Positions 31,889-41,318 of a DNA stretch of 43,419 nt are shown here, piece by piece. The stretch is taken from contig DATFYM010000092.1 in NCBI GenBank assembly GCA_035315065.1, forward strand, positions 1 to 43,419. Direction: 5' to 3'. Position 1 is the first letter of the stretch. Every line of letters starts with the position of its first letter. The notes under the pieces are model-generated. The model searched no databases and was not told where the DNA came from. It saw only the letters and a program-made list of their open reading frames with translations. The DNA is from DATFYM01 sp035315065 (GTDB lineage: Bacteria; Acidobacteriota; Terriglobia; UBA7540). The position numbers and the translations under genes were made by a program.

Positions 31889-34402
31889 CTACCGCAACGG
31901 CTCGTCGACCTCGGCCAGCCAGTCGGGACGCTTGAGGACCTCGCGCGGCTTGGCTCCGTCGGGCGCGCTGATGATGCCGTCGCGCTGCATCAGGTCGAGC
32001 AGGCGGGCGGCACGTCCATAGCCTAGTCTCAGCCGCCGCTGCAAGAGAGAGGTGGACGCCTTGCCGGATTCCACTACCAGGCGCACCGCATCCTCGTAAA
32101 CCTCGTCGAGATCGGCCGCGTCGTCTTCCTCCGCGTCCCCGGCTTCGGCCTCGGCATCCTTGCCGTCCTTGAAAGGCTTCAGGAACTCTTCGTTGTATTG
32201 CGGCTGGCTTTGCGACTTCCACCAGTCGACGACCTTGTTGATCTCCTTCTCGGTCACCAGCGGTCCGTGTAGCCGCACCAGGCGAGCGCTGGCCGGGGGC
32301 ATAAACAGCATGTCGCCGCGGCCGAGCAGGGCTTCAGCGCCGTTGGCATCGAGAATGGTGCGGGAGTCCACCTTCGAGGCCACGCGGAAGGAGATGCGGG
32401 AAGGCAGGTTAGCTTTGATGAGTCCGGTGATGACGTCCACCGATGGCCGCTGGGTGGCCAGGATGAGGTGGATGCCCACGGCGCGCGCCATCTGCGCCAG
32501 GCGGGTGATCGATTCCTCCACGTTCTGCGGCTCCACCATCATCAGGTCCGCCAGTTCATCGATGACGATCACCAGATACGGCAGCGGGCCTTCGAGCTCG
32601 CCGTCGGAGCCAAAGAGGTCGAGCGTCGCCTCCGGCTCGAAGATCCTGTTGTACTGCTCGATGTTGCGTACCCCGTGCTCCGCGAGCTTCTTCAAACGTT
32701 CTTCCATTTCCACGGTGGCGCGCCGCAGCACATTGGCGGCCTGTTTGGGCTCGGTCACGATGGGCGTGAAGAGATGGGGAATGGCATCGTAGAGGTTCAA
32801 CTCGAGCCGCTTGGGGTCGATCAGGATCATCTTCACTTCGTCGGGCGTCGATTTATAAAGGATGGAGACGATCAAGGAATTGATGGCCACACTCTTGCCC
32901 GAGCCCGTCGAGCCGGCGATAAGCAAGTGGGGCATCTGGGCTAGGTCCCCTATCCTGACCTTGCCGGTAATGTCCTTGCCCAGGCTGATGGTGAGTTTGG
33001 TGGGCGCGCTTGCGAACTCGCTCGACTCCACGATCTCGCGCAGGTGGATGATCTCGCGATGGAGGTTGGGAACCTCGATGCCGACCGTGGATTTGCCCGC
33101 GATTCGTTCGATCAGGATCGACTCGGCCTTCATCGCCAGGCACAAGTCGTCCACCAGATTGGTAATGCGGCTGTACTTGATGCCGGCCTCGGGCTTGAAC
33201 TCAAAGGTGGTGACGACGGGTCCGGGATGAATCTGCGTCACTGCGCCGGTTACGCCGAACTCGGCGAATTTTTGCACCAGCCGCGTGGCGCGCTCTTGTA
33301 GTTCCTGCTCGTCGATCCCTTGCTCACCGTCCGGCTCCCGCAGCAGCGTGGGGCTCGGCAACTTGTAGGCCTGAGCGCCTCGGCCCACAATCTTGGCCGA
33401 TCTCGCCGCGGCCCGGGACCGAGACGCGCTGATCCCGCCAAGCGGGACCGCCTCGGGACCGCGATCGAGGCCCTGATTCCGAACGATCGGGGGCGCAACG
33501 GGCGAGGCGATGGCCGGCGGAGCCTCGTTTGCGGCCGACGGTTCGGCGCTGACGGCAGTCGCCGGCGGCGTGACTATCGACGTGAGTACCGGCGTGGCTG
33601 GCGAAGTGACGCCCTTACCCTTCAGCAGCACGTCCGGCACGGGGCCCTTCGGGACCACGGCGGCCGGTGGTGGCCCAGTGCGTTGCTGCACCGGCTGTTT
33701 GCCGGCGACCTTGCTTCGCTCCACCTCGCGTCGAAGCCGCTCGCGCCGGCGAGCCTCGCGCCAGACGGCCCAGCGCGCGCCGAGAACCCCCACGAAATGC
33801 GCGTTGAGGAATTCTCCCGCCGCCGAGAAAGAAAAACGAGTGACCAAGAACAGCGAAGTTAGGAAGACCGCCCCGGCCACAATCACCGATCCAGTGCGGT
33901 TGAACATGTGCACGAGCCCGGCCGCCAGCAGGTAACCAGCCAGTCCGCTACCGCGAACGAAGCCCGCCACCTGTGGAGTGGAGGGAACAAACTCCAGGAG
34001 AGTGGTGAGCGAGCCGCACAGCATCACGGTACCGGTCAGCTTGGTCCATGGTGCATGCCACGGGCGCGCCCGAAGCATCTGTACCGCGATAACAAAGAGC
34101 ACCACCGGCATCAGCCACGCCACCCACCCCAATACCTGAAAGAGCGCGTCCGCCGTGTAAGCGCCGACCACTCCGATCCAGTTCGAAGGAGGTGGCGAAG
34201 AGGGGGCGGCAGTGTTGAAGGACACGTCCAGGGGATGATAAGAAGCGAGGCTCAGGGCGATCAAAAGGCCAAGAACGCCGATCAGAAAGCCGAGAAGCTC
34301 CGACAAGCGTCGCGGGTCGAAGAGACGCGGCCTGGGATCAGGGAACCGCAAAGACGTGTCCCGAGTCTTGGCAGGCGACGAGGAAGCGCTACCCATGGGC
34401 AT
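31889..34402 (-). CDS. ftsK: DNA translocase FtsK/SpoIIIE
   Basis: An 837-aa protein. Four or five N-terminal membrane helices (about 35-215) anchor it at the division septum. A Pro/Ala-rich linker follows (about 230-350), shorter than in E. coli. The motor has Walker A AGSTGSGKSVAINSL near residue 495-510, Walker B YLVIVIDELADLMM, and the sensor segment HLILATQRPSVDVITGLIK. The C-terminal gamma winged helix (DEVYEDAVRLVVESGKASTS, then RLRLGYGRAARLLDLMQ) reads KOPS-type polarity signals. It pumps chromosome DNA during division and helps dimer resolution. ATG 34402 or the third codon (34396) could start it. It is transcribed with uppP upstream across a 245-base repeat-containing gap. Confidence 0.95.
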   Translation of the reverse strand: MPMGSASSSPAKTRDTSLRFPDPRPRLFDPRRLSELLGFLIGVLGLLIALSLASYHPLDVSFNTAAPSSPPPSNWIGVVGAYTADALFQVLGWVAWLMPVVLFVIAVQMLRARPWHAPWTKLTGTVMLCGSLTTLLEFVPSTPQVAGFVRGSGLAGYLLAAGLVHMFNRTGSVIVAGAVFLTSLFLVTRFSFSAAGEFLNAHFVGVLGARWAVWREARRRERLRREVERSKVAGKQPVQQRTGPPPAAVVPKGPVPDVLLKGKGVTSPATPVLTSIVTPPATAVSAEPSAANEAPPAIASPVAPPIVRNQGLDRGPEAVPLGGISASRSRAAARSAKIVGRGAQAYKLPSPTLLREPDGEQGIDEQELQERATRLVQKFAEFGVTGAVTQIHPGPVVTTFEFKPEAGIKYSRITNLVDDLCLAMKAESILIERIAGKSTVGIEVPNLHREIIHLREIVESSEFASAPTKLTISLGKDITGKVRIGDLAQMPHLLIAGSTGSGKSVAINSLIVSILYKSTPDEVKMILIDPKRLELNLYDAIPHLFTPIVTEPKQAANVLRRATVEMEERLKKLAEHGVRNIEQYNRIFEPEATLDLFGSDGELEGPLPYLVIVIDELADLMMVEPQNVEESITRLAQMARAVGIHLILATQRPSVDVITGLIKANLPSRISFRVASKVDSRTILDANGAEALLGRGDMLFMPPASARLVRLHGPLVTEKEINKVVDWWKSQSQPQYNEEFLKPFKDGKDAEAEAGDAEEDDAADLDEVYEDAVRLVVESGKASTSLLQRRLRLGYGRAARLLDLMQRDGIISAPDGAKPREVLKRPDWLAEVDEPLR

Positions 34403-34449
34403 GGTCCTTTCATTGGACCGAACCGGCGGAACAAAGGGTGAAGGGTGAC

Positions 34450-34625
34450 GGCTAATGGGAAAGGGTAAAGGTTAAGGGGTAAAGGGTAAACGAAGAAGTG
34501 CCGTGACGAGTGGCGTGGAGTGGCAGACATGGCAACCGAAAAGTCGCCGCAACTAGCTACTCTTCGCTAGCCGGCCCGTCACTTCTTCGTTTACCCTTTA
34601 CCCTTCAACCTTTACACTTTAGCCG
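34450..34625. repeat. Long inverted heptamer repeat between uppP and ftsK
   Basis: The left arm 34450-34499 is made of AGGGTAA/AGGTTAA/GGGGTAA words with a 7-bp period and ends in ACGAAGAAGTG. The right arm 34580-34625 is its near-perfect reverse complement (CACTTCTTCG then TTACCCT words). Further TTACCCT words run to 34647, up to the uppP stop codon. A GTGACGA/GTGGCGT block sits in the loop. Confidence 0.8.
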
Positions 34626-34647
34626 TGCACCCTTTACCCTTCATCTT

Positions 34648-35472
34648 TTAGCCGTGGCGCAGCAATCCCCATCCCGCTGTCAATACTATCACGCCCAAGA
34701 CGATCCGGTAAACCACAAAAACCTTGAAGCTGCGGTGCGAAAGAAACCGAATGAGCCAGGCGATGACCAGGTATCCGACGATACCCGAGACGATGATGCC
34801 GACCAGGAACGGCAGTTTCATGTCCGGCGGCATACCCTCATGGTGAACTTCCAGGCCCTTCTTGAGCACCGCACCGGCGATGATGGGCGTGGAGAGCAGG
34901 AAGGAGAACCGCGCCGCCGTCTCGCGCGTCATGCCGCGGAAAAGCCCCGCCGTCATGGTGATTCCCGAGCGTGAGACGCCTGGGATCACAGCAATCGCCT
35001 GGGAAAGCCCCACCAGGATCGTTTCACCCCAACCGACACGGTCGAGCGTCATGCTGCGGTCTCCCGTTCGATCCGCGGCCCACATGAGCAGCCCGACCAC
35101 GATGAGGGCCGTGCCGATCACCATCGGGTCGCGGAATTTCGTCTCGGCAGATTTTTCAAACAGGAAGCCCACAATGCCGGCGGGGATGGTGCCGACCACG
35201 AGCAGCCAGAAGAGCCGGCGGTGCTCGCTCACCTTGGGATCATTGCGGTCGCCGAAGCCGGCCGCCGCCGCGATCATGTCCACCCACATTCGCCAGAAGT
35301 AGAGCAGCACGGCGACCAGCGTGCCCGCGTGCAGCGCCACGTCGAAAGTGAGTCCCGGGTCCTCCCAGTGAAGAAACCAGGGAAAAAGCGTCAAGTGGGC
35401 CGTGCTGGAAATCGGCAGGAACTCGGTGAGGCCTTGAACGATAGCAAGGACGATCGCTTGGTAAAGGGGCAT
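34648..35472 (-). CDS. uppP: Undecaprenyl-diphosphatase UppP (BacA)
   Basis: A 274-aa membrane phosphatase with about eight helices, the usual family length. The two signature motifs are GLTEFLPISSTAHLTLFPWF (residues about 15-34) and PGVSRSGITMTAGLFRGMTR (about 165-184). Catalysis uses the Glu and Ser of the first motif and the Arg and Ser of the second. It converts undecaprenyl diphosphate to the monophosphate, recycling the lipid carrier of peptidoglycan and causing some bacitracin resistance. GAGGAAA lies 5 bases before the ATG. A heptamer block (GACGGTC/GACGGTC) lies just upstream at 35493-35513, and another reaches its stop codon. Confidence 0.95.
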   Translation of the reverse strand: MPLYQAIVLAIVQGLTEFLPISSTAHLTLFPWFLHWEDPGLTFDVALHAGTLVAVLLYFWRMWVDMIAAAAGFGDRNDPKVSEHRRLFWLLVVGTIPAGIVGFLFEKSAETKFRDPMVIGTALIVVGLLMWAADRTGDRSMTLDRVGWGETILVGLSQAIAVIPGVSRSGITMTAGLFRGMTRETAARFSFLLSTPIIAGAVLKKGLEVHHEGMPPDMKLPFLVGIIVSGIVGYLVIAWLIRFLSHRSFKVFVVYRIVLGVIVLTAGWGLLRHG

Positions 35473-35487
35473 CAGCTTTCCTCAGAA

Positions 35488-35515
35488 GACAGTTGACGGT
35501 CGACGGTCGAAGGTT
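35488..35515. repeat. Short heptamer block upstream of uppP
   Basis: The 7-bp word GACGGTC occurs twice in a row, followed by GAAGGTT, within 35488-35515. Confidence 0.5.
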
Positions 35516-35562
35516 AAGAGCAAAGACAAGAGCTTGCGGTTCCCACCGCAACCGCTGCCTGA

Positions 35563-36192
35563 CTAATGTACGTATTTTGGATTCCCTAATGGTGGTAAAG
35601 CTTCCCACTGGCCGGATTGGGAAAGACCCCGGCTGTGTAGGCGCAGGGCCAGCCCCAGCATGCAGATGGCGCTGAACCCAAAGTAAGAGCCCAGCCAAAG
35701 GAAGACTGAGTGCGACCCTGGTTCCAGTTTGATCCAGCGAACCCCTAAAGCAAAAAACGCCAAAGCAAAACCAACCGAGGCCGCGCCAGTCAAGCGGAGA
35801 AACCATTTGTCCGCAACATGACGCCGCAGGGTTCGCGCGGTTGCCAGCTCCAGAATACCGATGCTCATTGCCATCACCACGAGCAGGAACGCGAAAAGAC
35901 GAAAGCTAAGTGGACGTGTCGAAAAAATCATGGGGATCAGTCCGTAGGCGCTAAAAGCAAGGCCATTCAGCACCAGAAGCCAGGACTTGCCCTCTCTGGA
36001 TCTCCAAATGCCGGCGGCGATGGTGCAAGCTCCTGCCGCCACTGCGAGCCTACACATCAGCATACCCGTGCTCATCGGCACGAATATACGCCAAGTCAGC
36101 GAACCATCCGGGTCCTGCATAGAAAGGTTTAGCAGCGCTAGTATCGCGTCGAGAACGCCACACAACGCCAGTAACCACCAGCGGTTGATCAT
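35563..36192 (-). CDS. Integral membrane protein (HdeD/DUF308-like layout)
   Basis: A 209-aa protein with about six helices in pairs, near residues 5-22, 35-60, 68-87, 92-112, 130-150 and 160-180. The arrangement recalls HdeD/DUF308 proteins, but I see no decisive motif. Its ATG overlaps the stop of the TPR gene (ATGA at 36189-36192), so both are translated together. The TPR protein appears to be exported, so the pair may work at the cytoplasmic membrane. No catalytic residues are visible. The function is unknown. Confidence 0.65.
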   Translation of the reverse strand: MINRWWLLALCGVLDAILALLNLSMQDPDGSLTWRIFVPMSTGMLMCRLAVAAGACTIAAGIWRSREGKSWLLVLNGLAFSAYGLIPMIFSTRPLSFRLFAFLLVVMAMSIGILELATARTLRRHVADKWFLRLTGAASVGFALAFFALGVRWIKLEPGSHSVFLWLGSYFGFSAICMLGLALRLHSRGLSQSGQWEALPPLGNPKYVH

Positions 36193-37577
36193 CGTTTCCC
36201 TTCTGCCTTGCGATTGCGAATCTGCTCCGCACTAGCCCGCGCGCTGGCCGCTTCATCTGCCCTGCCCGACTTCTGCAGCAGCCCCGCATATTCGTCCAAG
36301 AAGAAGGCAAGATTAGGGCTGTTCAACCCAAGGTTAGTTTCCTTGATATGTAACCCGCGCTGGTATACTGGCACGGCATCATCGTACTTGTGTTCTTCCC
36401 CATAGACCCGCGCTAGCGCCATGAGCGTGTTACTGACTTCGTTATCGAGGGGATCAAGGGTGGCTTCCTGAATGGCCACCGCGCGCTGGTAGATGGGCTC
36501 CATCTCGCTGAGGCGTCCCTGGTCCCGGTAAAGGTTCAGCAACTCGAAGTCATAACCGAGAAGGCGCGCGAGCTCCGCGCGGCCGGCGGCAGCTTTCTCG
36601 CGAATTTCCAGCGAGCGCAGAAAACACTGCTCTGCCTCGGAATCACGGCCCTGAAGCCTATGAAGTTGGCCAAGGAGGTTAAGGTCCATGGACACAAGCC
36701 CCGGCGCGTCGCGCCGGTCGGCCTTCTCGAAAACCGCAAGCGCGCTTTTGTAATGGACTTCCGCCTCGTCGAGCTTTCCCTGTTCCTGGCATTGCTGCGC
36801 CGGCTTCTCTTCGTTCACGGCGCGCGAAACGTCCAAATTGCTGCGACTGATGTTCCGGTCCTTGCCAGATGGCACGTCGCTGCGAAGGAACTCCTCGGCT
36901 TCGTCAAACCGCCCTTCCTCTTGATAGAGTGAAGCAAGCGAACTCCGTACACCCATGACGTCGGGTTGGTGCCGGACGGGCGAGCTATCAACAACCTCGA
37001 TGGCCTCTCGCAGCAACTTCTCGGCTTCCGGGTAGTTCTTTTGCCGGCGGTAAAAATCGGCCGCGTTGTGGAGTACGCTAATGCGCGCCCAGCAGTCTTT
37101 CGGCGGCAACTTTTCCGCAATTTCGAGTGCTTGCTGATGATACTTCTCGGCATCCGCACACCCTTCTTGTGGTTGGCAGAACAGAGCCAGGGAGCTGAGA
37201 TCTCGGGCCACCGCTGCGTTGTTGGGTCCGAGCGCCTTTTCATCAAGGGTCACGGCACGCTTGATCCCCTCGATGGCTTCCTCGGGCTCGCTGACCGAAG
37301 CCATTTGAATGAGAATGTTCGCTTCCTGATGGCCAGCATCACCCGACTGGCGGGCGATCTGAATGGCATCCAGATACAACATCTTAGCTTGCGCTACATG
37401 ACCGGCGGCTTGCGCCTGCCTCGCCCTGCGAAGCGTGGTGGCGAGAGGAGTCTCTTCCCCTCGGGCTCCTGCCGGTCTGGAGCCGATCTGGCTCGACACG
37501 CTAGGCGCGCCGATCATCGAAAACGCTAACATGAGGCAAGCCGATCGGAACAGCCTCATCGCCAAGGAGAGCTTCAT
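36189..37577 (-). CDS. Exported tetratricopeptide-repeat protein
   Basis: A 462-aa protein. Residues 1-30 are a signal peptide (LFRSACLMLAFSMIGAPSVS). The rest consists of about eight to nine TPR/Kinesin-light-chain-type repeats, for example AEKYHQQALEIAEKL, AEKLLREAIEVV, AEQCFLRSLEIREKA, MEPIYQRAVAIQEATL and AVPVYQRGLHIKETNL. TPRs mediate protein contacts. No enzymatic domain is attached. The coupled downstream membrane protein is the best candidate partner. TPR proteins of this kind are abundant in Acidobacteria. Confidence 0.82.
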   Translation of the reverse strand: MKLSLAMRLFRSACLMLAFSMIGAPSVSSQIGSRPAGARGEETPLATTLRRARQAQAAGHVAQAKMLYLDAIQIARQSGDAGHQEANILIQMASVSEPEEAIEGIKRAVTLDEKALGPNNAAVARDLSSLALFCQPQEGCADAEKYHQQALEIAEKLPPKDCWARISVLHNAADFYRRQKNYPEAEKLLREAIEVVDSSPVRHQPDVMGVRSSLASLYQEEGRFDEAEEFLRSDVPSGKDRNISRSNLDVSRAVNEEKPAQQCQEQGKLDEAEVHYKSALAVFEKADRRDAPGLVSMDLNLLGQLHRLQGRDSEAEQCFLRSLEIREKAAAGRAELARLLGYDFELLNLYRDQGRLSEMEPIYQRAVAIQEATLDPLDNEVSNTLMALARVYGEEHKYDDAVPVYQRGLHIKETNLGLNSPNLAFFLDEYAGLLQKSGRADEAASARASAEQIRNRKAEGKR

Positions 37578-37686
37578 CCGTTCACCATAATCAATTGCAC
37601 GCGGCCAGTTGCTTGCGGTACATCACCCAAGCGCCACTATTCTGCCGGCCCGACCTTGTCATTCATAATTCACCATGCCCGTGGCG

Positions 37687-39369
37687 CTAAACCTCCAGGA
37701 TCACCGGCAACACCATGGGACGCTTGCCCGTCTCCTGATCAAAGTGCTTGCGCAGCGCGGTGCGGATTTTTTCCTTGATCACGCCCCAGTCGCCCATTTC
37801 CTCGGGGTTCGACTTGGCGATGGTTTTCAGAATCACCTCGCGCGCGCTTTCCACCAGGTCTGTCGCTTCCTCCAGGGGCACGAAGCCGCGGGAGACGATT
37901 TCCGGCGGCGCTTGAAGCTGACCGGTGTGCTCGTTGATGGCGAGGATGGGAATCACGATGCCGTCCTCGGAAATGTGGCGCCGCTCCTTGAGGATGACGT
38001 CGCCCACTTCGTCGAGGGTCCCGACATCGATGCAGATGCGGCCCACACTTACGCGCTCGCCCCGCCGCGCGCCGCGCTCGTCGAACTCCAGCACGTCGCC
38101 GCTCTCCATCAGGAAGCACTCCTTCGAAACCGCGGCGACTTCGCGCGCCAGCTCGATGTGGCGATAGAGTTGTCGATACTCGCCGTGGATGGGCACGAAG
38201 TATTGGGGCCGGATCAGGTTGAGCATCAGCTTCATCTCTTCCGCGCTGCCGTGACCGGAGACGTGCACCGGCGGCTGGGCTCCGTCGTGGTAATGGACGT
38301 GGGCGCCGCGGCGATAAAGGTGATCGATCATGCGGAAGATCGGCTTCTCGTTGCCGGGGATGACGCGGGCGGAGACCACCACCTCGTCGCCGGGTTCGAC
38401 GCTGATCCAGCGGTGGCCATTCACGGCGACGCGCGCCAGCGCGGACATCGGTTCACCCTGGCTGCCGGTCAACAACACCACCACCTGGTTGCGCGGCAGG
38501 CGGCGCACGTCCTGGGGCTGGATCAGCACGCCCGGGGGGATGCGGAGGCGTCCCATTTGGATGGCGATCTCGGAATTCTGGAACATGCTGCGGCCCACGA
38601 AGCAGACCTTGCGGCCATGCTCGGCGGCCAGGTCGGACACGATCTGCATGCGATGCAGCGAAGTGGCGAAGCAGGAAATCAGCACCCGCCCCTTGGCCTC
38701 GGCCATGATCTCGGCGAACCGCTCGCGCACGCCCCGCTCGGAGGGCGTCATGCCCGGCCGCTCGGAGTTGGTGGAATCGGAGAAGAGGGCCAGCACACCT
38801 TTGCGGCCATAGTCGGCCAAGGTGTGCAAGTCGCTCACCCGTCCGTCGGTAGGCGTGGGGTCGAACTTGAAGTCGCCCGTGTGGATCATGGTGCCGACGG
38901 GAGTGGTGATGGCCAGCCCGCCCGAGTCGATGATGCTGTGCGTGAGGTGGATCAGCTCCACGTGGAACGGGCCTACGTCGAACGGCTGGCTGGGCAGCAT
39001 CTCGCGCAACTCCACCAGGTCAGTCAGTTCGTGCTCCTTCAGCTTGCCGCGAACGAGCGCCAGCGTGAACGGCGCACCGTAAACAGGAGCGTCGATCTCG
39101 TCCAGCACGTAGGGCAGGGCGCCGATGTGGTCCTCGTGGGCGTGCGTCAGGATGATGGCGCGGACCCGCTCGCGGTTCTCGCGCAGATAAGTGATGTCCG
39201 GAATCACCACGTCCACGCCCAGCAGTTCGGCGTCGGGAAACATGAGACCGCAGTCGATGACGATGATGTGGCCGCCATACTCGACCGCCATCATGTTCAT
39301 GCCGAACTCACCCAGGCCTCCCAGTGGAATGGTTCGCAGCTTGCCGTTTGGACTCTCTAGGGATGGAAT
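37687..39369 (-). CDS. rnj: Ribonuclease J, probable ATT start
   Basis: A 560-aa metallo-beta-lactamase/beta-CASP RNase. The zinc site is LTHAHEDHIG (residues about 74-83). Further landmarks are HLTHSIIDSGG, HTGDFKFDPTP and DSTNSERPG. The beta-CASP region shows VLLTGSQGEPMSALAR and HVSGHGSAEEMKLML, and FVPIHGEYRQL follows. The first ATG (39300) would begin at MNMMAVEY and remove the conserved LRTIPLGGLGEFG strand. That motif is encoded in frame just upstream. Between it and an in-frame TAA there is no ATG, GTG or TTG. An ATT at 39369 lies 7 bases after AAGGAGG, the ideal distance. I therefore place the start there. RNase J processes and degrades mRNA and matures rRNA. Confidence 0.9.
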   Translation of the reverse strand: MPSLESPNGKLRTIPLGGLGEFGMNMMAVEYGGHIIVIDCGLMFPDAELLGVDVVIPDITYLRENRERVRAIILTHAHEDHIGALPYVLDEIDAPVYGAPFTLALVRGKLKEHELTDLVELREMLPSQPFDVGPFHVELIHLTHSIIDSGGLAITTPVGTMIHTGDFKFDPTPTDGRVSDLHTLADYGRKGVLALFSDSTNSERPGMTPSERGVRERFAEIMAEAKGRVLISCFATSLHRMQIVSDLAAEHGRKVCFVGRSMFQNSEIAIQMGRLRIPPGVLIQPQDVRRLPRNQVVVLLTGSQGEPMSALARVAVNGHRWISVEPGDEVVVSARVIPGNEKPIFRMIDHLYRRGAHVHYHDGAQPPVHVSGHGSAEEMKLMLNLIRPQYFVPIHGEYRQLYRHIELAREVAAVSKECFLMESGDVLEFDERGARRGERVSVGRICIDVGTLDEVGDVILKERRHISEDGIVIPILAINEHTGQLQAPPEIVSRGFVPLEEATDLVESAREVILKTIAKSNPEEMGDWGVIKEKIRTALRKHFDQETGKRPMVLPVILEV

Positions 39370-39375
39370 GTCACT

Positions 39376-39383
39376 ACCTCCTT
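39376..39383 (-). promoter_or_regulatory. Perfect Shine-Dalgarno setting an ATT start for RNase J
   Basis: On the minus strand AAGGAGGT is followed by AGTGAC and then ATT (39369-39367). The TAA overlapping the left end of this site is in frame with RNase J, so translation cannot start further upstream. The GTG inside AGTGAC is in another frame and meets a stop after five codons. Confidence 0.75.
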
Positions 39384-39509
39384 AACGTCCGACCATGGTA
39401 TCACAATGCAGCTAGGCGCGCATCGCTCATCAATGTTGATATGGCGGCGGCTTTACGCGCCACTCGGCAACGTAAACTCGCCGCTACAACACCGAATTGA
39501 CCCACTCCT

Positions 39510-39625
39510 GGAGCGCGGGCGTCCCGCCCGCCCCCCTCTCTTCCTTTCTCGGCTGGACCCGATCCACTGGCAGCCTCATTTACGGCTGAGGGCAAGAGCG
39601 GGCGAGACGCCCACGCCCCCAGGCG
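39510..39625. repeat. GC-rich imperfect inverted repeat
   Basis: GAGCGCGGGCGTCCCGCCCG at about 39511 faces AGCGGGCGAGACGCCCACGC at about 39597, an imperfect inverted pair. Similar modules are dispersed in this type of genome (from memory). Confidence 0.45.
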
Positions 39626-39679
39626 AAGCTCGTTCTCATTGAAACGGGTCGCGAAGAACGTCGATTTTTCTGCCATTAT

Positions 39680-40370
39680 CTGCACGTTTCTGTCGCAAAA
39701 TGGCGGAATTTGGCGCGATTCTGCACGAAAAAGGGGCCTCTAAACGAGACTCGTTTTCAAATGTGCGCTCCAGATTGGGTAGAAACACAGTTAGCAACTC
39801 CTTTAGATTGAATAGAGCTTCTTCCGCTCTCTTCAGCAACTTGGCCAACAACCCCTGCGGAATCAGAAGATTGCCATCGCCACGTTTCGGCCGCCCTGCA
39901 AAGCACGAAGAGGTGGTCCGACGCGCGTCGGAAGCGTGGCCAGTAAGTCCTGTTAAATCAACATGCCGTAGCTTCTCCGGCTGAGCGATTCCGCTAACAA
40001 CCTCCTTAGAATCAACAGATTGGCCTACATGACCTCGATCGGATCCTTCACGCCAAGCGCACGCCTCCCGATCTTGCCGGACCGCCTTCGTGTCGACTGC
40101 CTGCCGCCAACGGCGTGCTCCCCCTACGGGGAGCCAACGCGCTCTCAAAAGCTCGGCCCCTCCAGGGCAAATCGTCGGTTCTCTCGATCTCCAGAGGCGC
40201 ACGGCAGCAGCCGGTTTCTGCTTGACACGGACCGCGAGACTTGACACGTTTTAATAAAAACGGTCCCGAAAGACCCGCTCTTAAGGGCCTTTAAGTCCGC
40301 CTTCGGGCCCGTTCGGTGCACGTTCTCGGCAAAAAGTGGTAAAATTCGGTACGATTTTGTACCCCGAAAA
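39680..40370. repeat. Diverged direct repeat (copies at 39680-39730 and 40317-40370)
   Basis: Both copies begin TGCACGTT, then TCTGTCGCAAAATGG versus CTCGGCAAAAAGTGG. They continue with GGAATTTGGCGCGATTCTGC versus AAAATTCGGTACGATTTTGT and end in CGAAAA. They are about 640 bases apart. An ACTCCTTT word also recurs downstream of each. Confidence 0.5.
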
Positions 40371-40790
40371 CGCCCGAAAACGGACACTCCTTGCGATAAC
40401 TCCTTTGTTTGCCATACCGCCTTTCCGTTATCCACAGCCATAAAAGGTAATTAAATTCCCCGTTAATTTTCTCCGTTATACCACATCGGTAGACATGCAC
40501 CACCCGAGCCCGCCCTCGAATTCACGTGGCTATCTGCTCTAGCCTTTGCCTCTCCATCCCAACCGCCCGAATCGGCAATATAGAGCCGTCGCGTCGGTAG
40601 CGACTTTCGAGAAAACCGGGTTAAGACGGCCGTAAACGATTGAAGCAATGGATGTTGGTCGCCGTGGCTTCGCGTTTCAGGTTCCAAGCGTATTCCATTG
40701 AATATAAAGTGGTTGATCCCCATGGCTTCGCCTGGCTTCGTCCCGGGCTTACCTGCCCTGTTTGGACTCACGCAGCGGAATCGCCTCCTT

Positions 40791-40925
40791 TTCACAATTC
40801 ACAATTCACCATTTCCCCTCTAGCCCCGACGACTGGTATTCCTAGGCTATCACATCATTGGGAAAAGTCAAGGAAAATCTGCAGGCGGGGTTGGCGTTGG
40901 GATGGCAAATGGTGAATTGTGAATT
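40791..40925. repeat. Inverted heptamer pair (AATTCAC / GTGAATT)
   Basis: 40791-40812 contains TTCACAA/TTCACAA/TTCACC words with a 7-bp period. 40909-40925 is the reverse complement (ATGGTGAATTGTGAATT). Confidence 0.75.
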
Positions 40926-41285
40926 CTGAAAGAAGAAAGCGCCGCCGCCTTCCCAATCTGAGGATTCAGCCCTCGCTTTCAGCAAGCGGGGTTCGGGGAT
41001 CCGTTCTGCGACCCCGAATCTCGAGCCTGTTTCTCCCAGCGTCATGGGTGCACCCCCTCATATTAGGGCGACTATGACCCTTGCCCCCTGCCTACCAGAG
41101 AGACCGTTTAGAAGTGCCGGCGCTTCCCGGGCGCGCGGCCGACGGCAAACGTATTCGGAAGGCCCTCGCGAACCTGGAAGTGGTCTCCAGGAGTTCGGTA
41201 GCGCGGAGTTATGCCGCGCCCAGCGGCATTACGCCGCCGCTTTTCGCCATCGGATATTATAAGTTAAGGCCGTCATGTTAAGAAC

Positions 41286-41318
41286 CGCAGAGTAAGGCAA
41301 GCTACGCCTAACTCTGCG
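41286..41318. terminator. Stem-loop downstream of the FRG gene
   Basis: CGCAGAGTAAGGC and GCCTAACTCTGCG form a 13-bp stem with one mismatch and a 7-base loop. It lies 54 bases past the end of the FRG-domain gene. No long U-run follows, so it may be a hairpin or a weak terminator. Confidence 0.35.

Noticed and set aside
37675..39360. Long plus-strand frame (561 codons) opposite RNase J
   Set aside because: RNase J motifs are complete on the other strand; this frame is its antisense shadow.
39636..40247. Minus-strand frame of 203 codons in the gene-poor region
   Set aside because: No signal, no family motif, no clear ribosome site; composition changes along its length and it covers the diverged repeat.
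40222..40263. Tandem TTGACA words as a promoter
   Set aside because: No -10 box lies at 16-18 bases from either copy and no gene follows.
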